Source: Edaphobacter flagellatus (GTDB lineage: Bacteria > Acidobacteriota > Terriglobia > Terriglobales > Acidobacteriaceae). Taken from it: a DNA stretch of 64,000 nucleotides. The stretch is from the NCBI RefSeq assembly GCF_025264665.1, contig NZ_CP073697.1, positions 868,001 through 932,000 on the forward strand, given 5' to 3'. The first letter of the stretch is position 1, and each line of letters begins with the position of its first letter. This document shows, piece by piece, positions 9,092-17,932 of the stretch. The notes under the pieces were generated by a model that saw only the letters and a program-made list of their open reading frames with translations, was not told the DNA's origin and ran no database searches. The position numbers and the translations under genes were made by a program.

Positions 9092-9135
9092 CCGGAACTC
9101 CTGCTTTCGGTCGCAATCCTTAAATGCAGTTCCGG
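9092..9135 (+). repeat. Inverted repeat in the aqpZ leader
   Basis: CCGGAACT (9092-9099) is perfectly complementary to AGTTCCGG (9128-9135), with a 28-nt loop. It sits ~50 nt before the aqpZ start and does not overlap its ribosome binding site (GGGAGGAG, 9169-9176). It could be a leader RNA structure or a protein site. Confidence 0.35.
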
Positions 9136-9183
9136 GCCCACTAAATAACAAACTACGAACGGGAAATTGGGAGGAGTTGCTCT

Positions 9184-9909
9184 ATGCCGCTTTTCAAACG
9201 TGCATCTGCTGAGTTCTTCGGGACCTTCTGGCTTGTCTTCGGAGGCTGCGGCAGCGCGGTCCTGGCCGCCGCCTTTCCGCAACTCGGCATCGGATTTGTG
9301 GGTGTCGCTTTTGCCTTCGGCCTTACCGTGCTGACGATGGCCTATGCTATCGGCCACATCTCGGGCTGCCATCTGAATCCGGCTGTTTCGGTCGGACTCG
9401 TGGTGGGCAAGCGCTTCCCTGCCTCTGAGCTTCTGCCTTATATCGTTGCCCAGGTTGCCGGTGCGATTGCTGCATCGGGTGTGCTTTATCTGATCGCCAG
9501 CGGCAAGGATGGCTTTTCGCTCGCAGGCGGCTTTGCTTCGAACGGATACGGTCTGCATTCTCCTGGGGGATACAACCTGGCGGCATGCTTCATCGCCGAA
9601 GTCGTGCTGACGGCGTTCTTCCTGCTCGTTATTCTCGGTGCGACCGATGAACGTGCGCCGAAGGGCTTCGCCCCCATCGCTATCGGCCTCTGCCTGACGC
9701 TGATTCACCTGATCAGCATTCCGGTGACGAACACCTCGGTGAATCCTGCCCGTTCGACCGGCCCGGCGCTGTTCGTCGGAGGCTGGGCGTTGAGCCAGCT
9801 CTGGCTCTTCTGGGTTGCTCCCATTGTGGGAGCCATTGTCGGTGGTCTGATCTCGAACTTTTTCTTCGCGGCTCCACAGGCTCCTGTTCGCGAAGAGCTG
9901 TCGCGCTAG
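9184..9909 (+). CDS. aqpZ: Aquaporin Z
   Basis: Water-channel protein of the inner membrane, 241 residues with six transmembrane segments and two half-helices. Both NPA boxes are intact (LNPAVS at Asn65 and VNPARS at Asn187). The selectivity-filter positions Phe43, His175 and Arg190 match water-selective AqpZ rather than the wider glycerol channels. The start is supported by GGGAGGAG 7 nt upstream. The gene is alone on its strand and is followed by a strong terminator hairpin at 9929-9959. Confidence 0.96.
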   Translation: MPLFKRASAEFFGTFWLVFGGCGSAVLAAAFPQLGIGFVGVAFAFGLTVLTMAYAIGHISGCHLNPAVSVGLVVGKRFPASELLPYIVAQVAGAIAASGVLYLIASGKDGFSLAGGFASNGYGLHSPGGYNLAACFIAEVVLTAFFLLVILGATDERAPKGFAPIAIGLCLTLIHLISIPVTNTSVNPARSTGPALFVGGWALSQLWLFWVAPIVGAIVGGLISNFFFAAPQAPVREELSR

Positions 9910-9928
9910 CCAACCCCTTCAAGGTAAC

Positions 9929-9967
9929 CGGCCCGCTTGCATGATCTTCAAGCGGGCCGAATTATTT
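9929..9967 (+). terminator. Rho-independent terminator after aqpZ
   Basis: An 11-bp perfect stem (CGGCCCGCTTG at 9929-9939 with CAAGCGGGCCG at 9949-9959) encloses a 9-nt loop and is followed by AATTATTT. It lies 20 nt past the aqpZ stop, between convergent aqpZ and lgt. Confidence 0.85.
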
Positions 9968-9989
9968 GCGACACAAAGTTGATATCCGA

Positions 9990-10853
9990 TTACACTCTTG
10001 AATCTTCGGCGATCTCGGGAGCCCATTGCACATTCTTCGATCGCGCGACAACGACGAGAAGCGCCCCTGCGACAACTGAGCCAAGGGCTGCAACCTGCGC
10101 GTTGCTCATGCCCCAGTAGAGCCTTGGGTTGATGCGTACGAACTCCACCAGAAAACGTCCGATACCGCTCAGGACGAGGTACTCGCCGGTGAGCACGCCT
10201 ATCGGCAGATGCTTTTTGCCACGCTGCCAGAGCCACCATGCAAGAACTACAGCAAACAGGAACTCGTAGACAGGTGTCGGTTGCACCAGATCTGGCGTAG
10301 GCACCAGAGCGTCCGGCCTCATGTGCACACCCCACGGCAGCGTGGTCTTGATGCCGTAATCGCCATCTCCGGAGAGCAGGCAGCCGATTCGACCCACGCC
10401 ATAACCGATGGCCGCGGCGGGAGCAGCAAGGTCGAGCATACGAATGGGACCGACTCTTTCGCCGAGCGTCCCTTCAAGCGCCCCCTTGAATCGGGCCGTT
10501 CGTCCCTGCCACATCAGCATGGCGATCCCGGCGAGCATACCGCCAAACCAGGCGAATCCTGCCTGAAACCAATGCAGGAAGCCCATCAGCACATCCAGCG
10601 GATGGCTCCAGCCGGGAGCGGCGATCTGACGCAGGGACGCTCGCAACTCGCCCAGGCTCTGCAGTTCGTGCCAGGTTTTGGCGCCGATCACTCCGGCGAT
10701 GACGACAAAGGCTACGATGCTGAGCGCGTCGGCGTCGACGCCGTTGCGTATGAAGTTTTTGTGGAGCACGATGGTTGCCACTACGGCAGCCAGCCACAGC
10801 AGCAACCCGAATGTTCCCAGGTGTACCGGGCCTAGATCGATATACGGATACAT
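9990..10853 (-). CDS. lgt: Prolipoprotein diacylglyceryl transferase
   Basis: Lgt moves a diacylglyceryl group from phosphatidylglycerol to the lipobox cysteine of prolipoproteins at the inner membrane. The 287-residue protein has about seven membrane segments. It also has the Lgt signature region (GYGVGRIGCLLSGDGDYG), the PTPVYE motif and the C-terminal GRFLVEFVRIN arginine motif. The signature carries Cys-Leu-Leu-Ser where many Lgt proteins have Asn-Phe-x-Asn, so it belongs to a divergent branch. Its clients in this window would include the collagen-like lipoprotein (2470) and the lipoprotein at 54674. Confidence 0.92.
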   Translation of the reverse strand: MYPYIDLGPVHLGTFGLLLWLAAVVATIVLHKNFIRNGVDADALSIVAFVVIAGVIGAKTWHELQSLGELRASLRQIAAPGWSHPLDVLMGFLHWFQAGFAWFGGMLAGIAMLMWQGRTARFKGALEGTLGERVGPIRMLDLAAPAAAIGYGVGRIGCLLSGDGDYGIKTTLPWGVHMRPDALVPTPDLVQPTPVYEFLFAVVLAWWLWQRGKKHLPIGVLTGEYLVLSGIGRFLVEFVRINPRLYWGMSNAQVAALGSVVAGALLVVVARSKNVQWAPEIAEDSRV

Positions 10854-10923
10854 AATCCTCGCTTACTCATAAAAGTATAGGCGAGGCTTGGCCCGAAGGC
10901 CGTCTTCGCGTTAACCTGCCTTT

Positions 10924-11499
10924 ATGCCATCCAGCACAGCCCCCGCACCGACCGCCTTTTTCCCTTCGCCCGAAACCATGGATGTTCTGTTCTCGAAAGA
11001 AGAGATCGCCGCTCGCACGAAGGAGATCGGCACACAGATATCAAAGGATTACGAAGGCCAGTCCGTCGTGCTGATCGGCGTACTCAAGGGCGCTGCCATC
11101 TTCCTCTCGGACCTTGCACGCGCCATCAAGGTCGATAACACCTTCGACTTCGTTGCCGTCTCGAGCTATGGCCGCGCGCGTGTCTCTTCCGGCGCAGTCA
11201 AGCTGATCAAGGACATCGACAACCCCATTGAGGGCAAGCACGTGATCATCGTCGAGGACATTCTCGACACCGGCCTGACGCTGAATTATCTGCGCGGCCT
11301 GATGCTGCAGCACAAGCCGGCGTCGCTGAAGATCGCGACGTGCCTCGATAAGCCGGAGCGCCGGCTGGTGCCGATCGAAGCGGATTACGTCGCCTTCAAG
11401 ATTCCCAACCGCTTCGTGATTGGCTATGGCATGGACTATGCCGAGCGTTATCGCGGCGTGGAAGATATTCGGATCTTCCCGGAAGACGCGGCACACTAA
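10924..11499 (+). CDS. hpt: Hypoxanthine phosphoribosyltransferase
   Basis: Purine salvage enzyme that joins hypoxanthine or guanine to PRPP. The PRPP-binding loop VIIVEDILDTGLTL, the flexible-loop region (FVAVSSYGRARVSSG) and the C-terminal FVIGYGMDYAERYR are all present. The first 18 residues are Ala/Pro-rich and are not found in most homologues. The in-frame ATG at 10978 (MDVLFSKEEI) would give a standard ~173-residue protein and may be the true start. Neither ATG has a clear Shine-Dalgarno. Confidence 0.95.
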   Translation: MPSSTAPAPTAFFPSPETMDVLFSKEEIAARTKEIGTQISKDYEGQSVVLIGVLKGAAIFLSDLARAIKVDNTFDFVAVSSYGRARVSSGAVKLIKDIDNPIEGKHVIIVEDILDTGLTLNYLRGLMLQHKPASLKIATCLDKPERRLVPIEADYVAFKIPNRFVIGYGMDYAERYRGVEDIRIFPEDAAH

Positions 11500-11564
11500 G
11501 CAGTCGCGTCCATCTCCCCTGGGCCCGCGTATCCAGCAAATACTGAGCACTCAAGGAGACTCAC

Positions 11565-12401
11565 GTGACCCGCCAAATCTCGTTTCTCGTCACGCTCTTG
11601 TTTCTGACGCCTGCGCTGACGAGTTCGCAGCAGCCGCAGGGCGTTACGATCCCGGTGACGTGCAGCGTCTCACACGATGTTCCGAATCCGAAGCGTCAGC
11701 CGGGGCCGCACGACCCGAAGTCCGTCTCCGAAGCCGAGGCGCTGCGGATGGATGAAGACGGCCGTAAACAGGCTGGCTTCCTCTCGATGCCGGAGCCGGA
11801 GAATTTCGGCATCGTGCGTTATCGCATCGCCGAGTATGCGAGCTGCAAGGATGCAGCGCACTGCTACTGGATCGATCTGCAGGCTCAGCTCGATCGCGCG
11901 AAGGCAGAGCTGAAACGTCTGGCGGCGACTCGCAAGCGGGATGAAAAGCTGGCGATGGTGCTGGACATCGATGAGACGAGCATGTCGTCGTATTGCGAGC
12001 TGCAACGCGAGGGCTTCGGCTTCAATGCCATGCAATATAACCAGTGGCTGGTTTCGCCGGATGCTTCGATTGCGATTCCGGGAACACTGGAGCTTTACAA
12101 CGAGGCGCTGGCCAACAAGATCGCTGTGTTCTTCATCACGGGCCGTTCGCATGAGCAGTACGAGGCAACGGCGCGTAATTTGAAGCTCGCGGGATACGAC
12201 AACTGGAAGGGTCTGATCCTTCGCGATGAAGAGGAACGGACGCTGGATACGACGTGGTACAAGTCGCATGAGCGGCAGAAGATTGTGGACCAGCATTACC
12301 GCATCGTTCTGAGCGTCGGCGATCAGTGGAGCGACCTGAATGGGAGTCCTGCGGCAGAGGTCAGCGTGAAGCTGCCCAATCCGTTCTACTTCCTGCCGTG
12401 A
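11565..12401 (+). CDS. Exported HAD-family acid phosphatase (class B type)
   Basis: The 278-residue protein has a signal peptide (SFLVTLLFLTPALTSS) and belongs to the plant acid phosphatase / class B HAD group. HAD motif I is VLDIDET (Asp134 nucleophile, Asp136 acid), motif II is FFITGR, and motif IV is GDQWSDL. It probably hydrolyses phosphomonoesters in the periplasm. The start is GTG at 11565 with AAGGAG (11552-11557) upstream. It lies 65 nt downstream of hpt on the same strand and could share its transcript. A terminator follows at 12524. Confidence 0.88.
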   Translation: MTRQISFLVTLLFLTPALTSSQQPQGVTIPVTCSVSHDVPNPKRQPGPHDPKSVSEAEALRMDEDGRKQAGFLSMPEPENFGIVRYRIAEYASCKDAAHCYWIDLQAQLDRAKAELKRLAATRKRDEKLAMVLDIDETSMSSYCELQREGFGFNAMQYNQWLVSPDASIAIPGTLELYNEALANKIAVFFITGRSHEQYEATARNLKLAGYDNWKGLILRDEEERTLDTTWYKSHERQKIVDQHYRIVLSVGDQWSDLNGSPAAEVSVKLPNPFYFLP

Positions 12402-12440
12402 CCCCCTCCCCCTCCCCTCAGTCTCCACAAATTGCCTCGA

Positions 12441-12480
12441 TTCAATACTTTATGCGTTTTGCACAAGGTAAAATATTGAA
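12441..12480. repeat. AT-rich imperfect inverted repeat
   Basis: TTCAATACTTTA (12441-12452) and TAAAATATTGAA (12469-12480) are complementary apart from one position and are separated by 16 nt. The right arm, read on the minus strand, contains TCAATATTTTAC, which recurs exactly at 36747-36758. It may be a protein-binding site. Confidence 0.4.
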
Positions 12481-12523
12481 TTCATTCGAGTTAGCATCAA
12501 AAATCTTGATTCTAAAAGAGAAC

Positions 12524-12553
12524 GCCCCGATCCTGGCTGGACGGGGCATTTTT
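12524..12553 (+). terminator. Probable terminator after the acid phosphatase
   Basis: GCCCCG (12524-12529) pairs with CGGGGC (12542-12547) across a 12-nt loop and is followed by ATTTTTCC. The stem is short but GC-only. It lies between the convergent phosphatase and LLM oxidoreductase genes. Confidence 0.55.
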
Positions 12554-12621
12554 CCGGCTTTTTTCGCCTACTTCTTAAGTCTAGCAAAACCGGAAGGGTA
12601 AACCGGCACTTTTAAATCAGT

Positions 12622-13698
12622 TTATTCCCTTTGGATTGTGGTGGTTAGCATTTCAGGGGGCTTGACAAGATTGAACTCGTGCGCGAGAAGCTCATAGCTG
12701 CGGAGGCGTTTTGCCTGATCCCAGACGATGGTGTTGACGATCAGCTCGTTGATGCCGAGTTGGGAGGCCATGTCTTCAAGCTGGTTGCGCACATGCGATG
12801 GCGAACCGACGAAGTAGCGAGGCCACTCGCCCTCTTCCATGGGGACATCGGCGTAGGCGTGCAGCTCGCGAAGGGCGTCCTCCGGAGCTGCGATGGGGCG
12901 TCGGTCGCCGAGCCGGATGCGGCGCTGCAGGAGCCGGACGCTGGAGGCGAGGTACTCTGCCTCTTCGTCAGTTTCAGCGCAGATGACGCCGACGGCGACG
13001 GTAGCCTCGGGCTGAGGCAGACGGATGCCGGGGCGGAAGTGGCGGATGTAGGTTTCGATGGCTTCGCGGGTTTTGACGGGCGAGAAGAAATGCGCGAAGG
13101 CATAGGGCAGGCCAAACTCGACGGCTGCGGCGGAGCTCCACATGCTGGAGCCAAGCATCCAGACCTCGGGCCCCGCGTAGTGGCCGTTCTGCACGGGGGC
13201 GGGCATGGCCTTGACCCGGCTGAAGGGGTGATTCTCGGGAAAATCTTCTTCCAAGAAGGCGAGCAGCTCCGTGACCTGCTCGGGGAAGTCATCTTCCATG
13301 GGCGCCTTGCGGCTGCGGCGCAGCGCGATGGTCTCCGACGGGCCGCCTCCAGGAGCACGGCCCAGCCCAAGATCGACGCGACCGGGATAGAGGCCATAGA
13401 GGGTGCGGAAGACTTCGGCCACCTTGAGGGGCGTGTAATGCGGCAGCATGATTCCGCCGGAGCCGATGCGGATGCGGGAGGTCTCGGCACCGATGCGCGC
13501 GAGCAGAATCTCGGGCGCAGTGCAGGCGAGGGTGTCCATGGAGTGATGCTCGGACATCCAGAAGCGCGTGTAGCCAAGGTTGTCGACGAGGCGAGCCAGG
13601 GCAATGGAGTTTTGCAATGCGTCGGCGGGCGCAAAACCTGCCGGTACAGGCGACTGGTCGAGGACAGACAGCCGCAATTCTCGCTTTGGTGCGGTCAT
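12622..13698 (-). CDS. LLM-class flavin-dependent oxidoreductase (luciferase-like)
   Basis: The 358-residue protein matches the bacterial luciferase-like monooxygenase family, TIM-barrel enzymes that use FMNH2 or F420. Family landmarks are LSVLDQSPVPAG at the N-terminus, WMSEHHS, IRIGSGGIMLPHY and VDLGLGRAPGG. The subgroup is the one often annotated as MsnO8-type or alkanal-monooxygenase-like. The ATG at 13698 was chosen because homologues begin near MTAPKRELRLSVLDQ; an in-frame GTG-initiated extension to 13863 has no family similarity. The substrate is unknown. It is divergent from deoC. Confidence 0.88.
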   Translation of the reverse strand: MTAPKRELRLSVLDQSPVPAGFAPADALQNSIALARLVDNLGYTRFWMSEHHSMDTLACTAPEILLARIGAETSRIRIGSGGIMLPHYTPLKVAEVFRTLYGLYPGRVDLGLGRAPGGGPSETIALRRSRKAPMEDDFPEQVTELLAFLEEDFPENHPFSRVKAMPAPVQNGHYAGPEVWMLGSSMWSSAAAVEFGLPYAFAHFFSPVKTREAIETYIRHFRPGIRLPQPEATVAVGVICAETDEEAEYLASSVRLLQRRIRLGDRRPIAAPEDALRELHAYADVPMEEGEWPRYFVGSPSHVRNQLEDMASQLGINELIVNTIVWDQAKRLRSYELLAHEFNLVKPPEMLTTTIQRE

Positions 13699-13878
13699 AG
13701 ATATCAGATGCGGAGGGACGCTTCGACGAATCTCAAACGATGTACTTCTTTCCAGGTTGTGCGTCAAAGCATTGATGCGCTGGCCCTTGAGGTATCCACA
13801 GCCCGGCTGCGGCCAGACAGCCCTTTCGTTCGTATGATAGAAACAGACCGGCGTAAAGAACACGCCGCCTGAAGGAGA

Positions 13879-14658
13879 ATGATGAGCACCCTGTCACCGA
13901 CTGCATCTGAGATCTTCGACGCCAAAGCCTTTACCGCTCATGCATTCTCTTCTCCTAAAAATCTTGCTGCCGTGCTGGACCATACGCTGCTGAAGCCGGA
14001 TGCTACGCGGACGCAGGTGCTGCAGATCTGCCATGAAGCGGCTGACCACGGTTTTGCGTGCGCCATGGTGAATCCGACGTGGGTGCAGCTCGCAGTGGAG
14101 GCGCTGAAGGGGACGGGGGTTCCGGTTGGCGTCGTCATCGGTTTCCCACTTGGAGCGACGCTTTCGGCCTCGAAGCGGGATGAGACGGCGCGGGTGCTGA
14201 AGTATGGCGCGCACGACGTGGACATGGTGCTGAACATCGGCCTGCTGAAGAGCGCGACGACTGCCGACTATGAAGCCGTGAAGCAGGACATTCGCGGCGT
14301 GGTGGAGTTGGCACACGGCGCGGGCGCGATTGTGAAGGTGATTCTGGAGACATGCCTGCTGACTTATGAAGAAAAGCTGCGGGCCTCGGAGCTGGCGCTT
14401 TCGGCTGGGGCGGACTTTCTGAAGACTTCGACCGGGTTTTCGACCGGCGGTGCAACGGTGGACGACATTGCGTTGCTGCGCAGCGTTGCCGGGAACCGCG
14501 CGGGCGTGAAGGCTTCGGGAGGCGTGCGATCGCTGGCCGATGCCACAGCGATGCTGGGGGCGGGCGCGACGCGCATAGGAGCAAGCGCGAGCGTGAAGAT
14601 CGTGAACGAGCTTGCCGGCGTGGACCAGTCTGCTGCAGCGGCTGCGGCAGGCTATTAG
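13879..14658 (+). CDS. deoC: Deoxyribose-phosphate aldolase
   Basis: Class I aldolase that splits 2-deoxyribose 5-phosphate into acetaldehyde and glyceraldehyde 3-phosphate in deoxynucleoside catabolism. The 259-residue TIM barrel has the Schiff-base lysine in DFLKTSTGF (Lys182), the second active-site lysine in VKASGGVRS (Lys211), and [11 protein letters not shown] near the N-terminus. GAAGGAG (13870-13876) precedes a double ATG. The first ~25 residues are a non-conserved extension. No other deo gene is adjacent. Confidence 0.96.
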   Translation: MMSTLSPTASEIFDAKAFTAHAFSSPKNLAAVLDHTLLKPDATRTQVLQICHEAADHGFACAMVNPTWVQLAVEALKGTGVPVGVVIGFPLGATLSASKRDETARVLKYGAHDVDMVLNIGLLKSATTADYEAVKQDIRGVVELAHGAGAIVKVILETCLLTYEEKLRASELALSAGADFLKTSTGFSTGGATVDDIALLRSVAGNRAGVKASGGVRSLADATAMLGAGATRIGASASVKIVNELAGVDQSAAAAAAGY

Positions 14659-14777
14659 ATAGAAGCGGTCGCATCGTTTGCCTGCGCGGGGCGGGCGGCG
14701 ATGAACCTGAACTGACATATCCCTGGTAGAAAACCTGAAGTCCCACAGCCTCGTCAGTAGTATCATCGGCTCTTCGT

Positions 14778-16736
14778 ATGTCTACGGACTCCAAGCTCAC
14801 CGCAGCGGAACAGAAACAGGCCGCGGCGGACAATAAAACGGCAGACAATCAGCCCGCAGCGACAAGCAAACAGCGTCGCACGAGTGCGGCTGCCGTCGCG
14901 GCGCAGGCGTCAGGCCAGGCGAGCCACACCTTTGAGGGGGACTACCGACCGAGCGGCGAGGAGACTGTAGCACCGCAGGCACCGAATATCCGCGTAGAGC
15001 CAGTGCATCAGGTTGAGTTTCTTCACACCCTGGCGGATGCGCTGAATGCAACGCTGGACCTGAACACGCTCATGCATCGGGTAGCCGACCTGGTGCGCGC
15101 GGTGATCGACTATCGCATCTTCGCGATCCTGTTGCTGAACGACCGCACGCAGGAGCTATGGATGCGCTTCCAGATCGGGCATACACCGGAGATCGAACGC
15201 ACACGTGTGAAGATGGGCCATGGGATCGTAGGGCAAGCTGCGCTGCAGCGACGGTCGATCCTGGTGGAAGACGTCTCGAAGAACGAGCACTATATTGCGG
15301 CCAATCCGAATGTGCGGTCGGAGCTGGCGGTGCCGCTGATTGTGAAGAACCGTGTGATCGGCGTGCTGGATATCGAGTCGGAGACAACGGACTTCTTCAC
15401 CAAGGAGCACATGCGTCTGCTGGAGCTGGTGGCTTCGCGTGTGTCGGTGGCCGTGGAAAATGCGCGGTTGTATACGCGTGTGTCGCGGCAGGCGCAGACG
15501 CTGACGGTGCTCAACGAGATCTCGCGCGAGATTACGAGCATTCTCGATCTGGATGATCTGCTGGAGCGCATTGGACACCTGCTGAAGCGGGTAATCGACT
15601 TCCAGATGTTTACGATTCTGCTGTGGAACGAACGGACGCAGCAGTTCGAGCATCGGTTCAGCTCACGCTATGGCGAGAGAGTGACGCGGGAGAGAACGGT
15701 CTCGCTGGGCGAAGGAATTATCGGTACTGCGGCGCAACTTCGCGAGCCGATTCTGGCTCCGGATGTGCGGAAGGATGCGCGGTATGTGGCGGCAAACCCG
15801 GAGACGCGGTCGGAGCTTTCGGTGCCGCTGATCTATAAGGGCAAGGTCATCGGCGTCATCGACCTTGAGCACACGAGGGTGAACTACTACAACGAAGACC
15901 ACCAGCGGACGCTGACGACGCTGGCGGCACAGGTGGCTATCTCGATTGCGAATGCGCGGCTGTATCAGCGCATCCACGAGGAAGAACAGCGGATGGAGCG
16001 CGATCTGGACATGGCGCGCAAGGTACAACTGCGGCTGATGCCGCCGAGTCCTCCTCCGCTGGATCATGCAGAGTTTGCGGCACGGTTTTATGCGGCTCGC
16101 TCGATCGGCGGCGATCTTTACGACTTTCTGGACTATGGGCCAGGGCGTGTTGCGCTGGCAGTCGGCGATGTGAGCGGCAAGGCGGCTCCGGCTGCGTTGT
16201 ATGCGGCGCTGGTGAGCGGCATCCTGCGGTCACTGGCCTCGCAACAGCTTTCGCCTGCGGCGCTGCTGGGCGAGTTGAACGATCAGCTGCAGGAACGCAA
16301 GCTGGATTCGCAGTATGTGACGATGCTGATCGCGCTGTGGGACGATTCGAACCAGACGATCCAGGTGGCGAATGCAGGCTCGGTACAACCGCTGTTTGTT
16401 TCGTTCAATTCGAGCGGGTCGCGGACTTCGGTGGATGTAAAGACAATTCAGGCGGAGGGATTTCCGCTTGGGCTGTTCCCTGACGTGGAGTATGAGGAGT
16501 TCACGCTCTCGACGCGGCCTGGCGATATGCTGGTCTTCTTCTCGGACGGTCTTCCGGATGCGGAGAATGCGAGTGGAGAGATGTTCGGTACGGAACGGCT
16601 GGCGAAGGCGCTCAAATCGCTTCGCCAACCGACGGCCCACACAGCAGCCGAGGCCATTCTGGATGCCGTGACAACGTTTCAGGGTGGGACGGAGCACTTC
16701 GACGATGAGACTGTCGTCGTGCTCCGCGTGAAGTAG
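14778..16736 (+). CDS. GAF-GAF-SpoIIE serine phosphatase (RsbU-like)
   Basis: The 652-residue signalling protein has a disordered Ala/Gln-rich N-terminus (1-75), two tandem GAF domains (~85-230 and ~245-400) and a short coiled linker (MERDLDMARKVQLRLMPP). A PP2C/SpoIIE phosphatase domain (~430-650) follows, with the metal-binding acids in GGDLYDF, VGDVSGKGA-like VGDVSGKAAPA, FFSDGLPDA and DDETVVVL. In this family the phosphatase acts on an anti-sigma-factor antagonist, so it may open a partner-switching stress pathway when the GAF domains bind a ligand. No RsbV/RsbW-type partner is in the window. There is no membrane segment. Confidence 0.92.
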   Translation: MSTDSKLTAAEQKQAAADNKTADNQPAATSKQRRTSAAAVAAQASGQASHTFEGDYRPSGEETVAPQAPNIRVEPVHQVEFLHTLADALNATLDLNTLMHRVADLVRAVIDYRIFAILLLNDRTQELWMRFQIGHTPEIERTRVKMGHGIVGQAALQRRSILVEDVSKNEHYIAANPNVRSELAVPLIVKNRVIGVLDIESETTDFFTKEHMRLLELVASRVSVAVENARLYTRVSRQAQTLTVLNEISREITSILDLDDLLERIGHLLKRVIDFQMFTILLWNERTQQFEHRFSSRYGERVTRERTVSLGEGIIGTAAQLREPILAPDVRKDARYVAANPETRSELSVPLIYKGKVIGVIDLEHTRVNYYNEDHQRTLTTLAAQVAISIANARLYQRIHEEEQRMERDLDMARKVQLRLMPPSPPPLDHAEFAARFYAARSIGGDLYDFLDYGPGRVALAVGDVSGKAAPAALYAALVSGILRSLASQQLSPAALLGELNDQLQERKLDSQYVTMLIALWDDSNQTIQVANAGSVQPLFVSFNSSGSRTSVDVKTIQAEGFPLGLFPDVEYEEFTLSTRPGDMLVFFSDGLPDAENASGEMFGTERLAKALKSLRQPTAHTAAEAILDAVTTFQGGTEHFDDETVVVLRVK

Positions 16737-16741
16737 CGCGC

Positions 16742-17827
16742 TTACTGGTTGGCAATCTTTGCTTCGACCTGCTTGTAACCTGCGGGGATGTCGAACTTCG
16801 AGCCATCGACCGAGGCCTGCGAGAAGCCACTCATCTCGGTGTTCGATTCGACGAGGACTCCCCATGTCTGTCCGTTGGCCTTGTTCGCATTCGGATCAGG
16901 CGGAGGCGGATCGGCCTTCTTCTTGCCGAAGCCACCGAATCCACCCAGTCCTCCCAGTTTGCTGGTGATGGCGGAGGCGGCTGAGTCCTTGGCGACCTGG
17001 CCTGCGCTGGGCGTCTGTGGCGAGTTCGTTTGCGGAAGCGGCGCTTCAGACGCTGCTGGAAGCGGTGTTCCATCGGTCGTGGTTCCCATGCGCATGACCT
17101 GCAACACGGGGATGCCCTTGAGCTTCGAGGTCTCCTTGACCATATCGGCCATGGCCTTCCCTGCTCCAGGCTGCGAGGCCAGCATAGCTGGATTGATCGC
17201 TCCACTGAAGACCGTGCCGAGCCTGGTGGCAAAGCGCCGCTGGAAGTCACGGACTTCGTCGTAGCCGGGAACTTCAGGAGCCATCCACATATCGTTGGTG
17301 ATGGCCATCGAGCCGCTCTGGCCCGTCTTCTTATCCGTGGCGTTCATGGTCATGTTGAGGATTGCCTCATTTGTGCTGACGCCTCCGACATCCTTCGATG
17401 CACCTGTGTTACGCACCTTGACGTCGAAGGACAGGTCCGCATCCGATGGAGGCGTGTCTGTTCCAGACTGCTGTTGTTGCTGCTTTGCCCTCGCCTGCGC
17501 CTCCTCCAGCTGTTGCTTCATCTGCTGGAAGGTCATGGTGGTGTATTGCTTCTTTGTATGGTCGATCGTCGTGATCGTCTCTTTATCGAGATCAACAATT
17601 TCAGTTCGCATCGCGTTGCTGCGGACCATGCGGTTTCCCTTAACCATCACAGTCGAAATGATGGGATCGCCTGCCTGACGCGCCTGACGGCTGAAGACGC
17701 CCGCCATTCGCATCAGGCCGACGATGGAGCCGCCGGTAATCTGTGTTGTCTCGGTATAGCTGAAATCGGCATAGAGTGCGCTGGGAACAGCGCACAGAAG
17801 AAATGCTGCCAGATATTTACTTTTCAT
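16742..17827 (-). CDS. Exported DUF4412-like protein
   Basis: The 361-residue protein has a signal peptide (YLAAFLLCAVPSALYA) and a beta-rich body resembling DUF4412 proteins, which have a fold like that of lipoprotein carriers. The family-like segment is VKGNRMVRSNAMRTEIVDLDKETITTIDHTKK (residues ~63-94, quoted in part). Low-complexity stretches include a Gln run at ~118-122 and a Gly/Phe run near 293-302. It converges with the phosphatase gene (5-nt gap) and is divergent from aroA. The function is unknown; a periplasmic location is expected. Confidence 0.7.
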   Translation of the reverse strand: MKSKYLAAFLLCAVPSALYADFSYTETTQITGGSIVGLMRMAGVFSRQARQAGDPIISTVMVKGNRMVRSNAMRTEIVDLDKETITTIDHTKKQYTTMTFQQMKQQLEEAQARAKQQQQQSGTDTPPSDADLSFDVKVRNTGASKDVGGVSTNEAILNMTMNATDKKTGQSGSMAITNDMWMAPEVPGYDEVRDFQRRFATRLGTVFSGAINPAMLASQPGAGKAMADMVKETSKLKGIPVLQVMRMGTTTDGTPLPAASEAPLPQTNSPQTPSAGQVAKDSAASAITSKLGGLGGFGGFGKKKADPPPPDPNANKANGQTWGVLVESNTEMSGFSQASVDGSKFDIPAGYKQVEAKIANQ

Positions 17828-17932
17828 GGATTTGTGCTCCTCATCGGAAAGAGTTCGATGCCGGGCCCCATCTGTTTTGAGTTCGGTGGAAGTGTATCAA
17901 TGAGGACAGTCGAGCGGTTAGGATAAAGAGTA

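Noticed and set aside
12679..13872. Plus-strand reading frame (397 codons) opposite the LLM oxidoreductase
   Set aside because: It has no recognisable motif, and the opposite strand has strong luciferase-family similarity throughout.
16742..17827. Possible lipoprotein carrier (LolA) assignment
   Set aside because: The fold may be related, but the length, low-complexity C-terminal half and lack of LolA motifs do not support the name.
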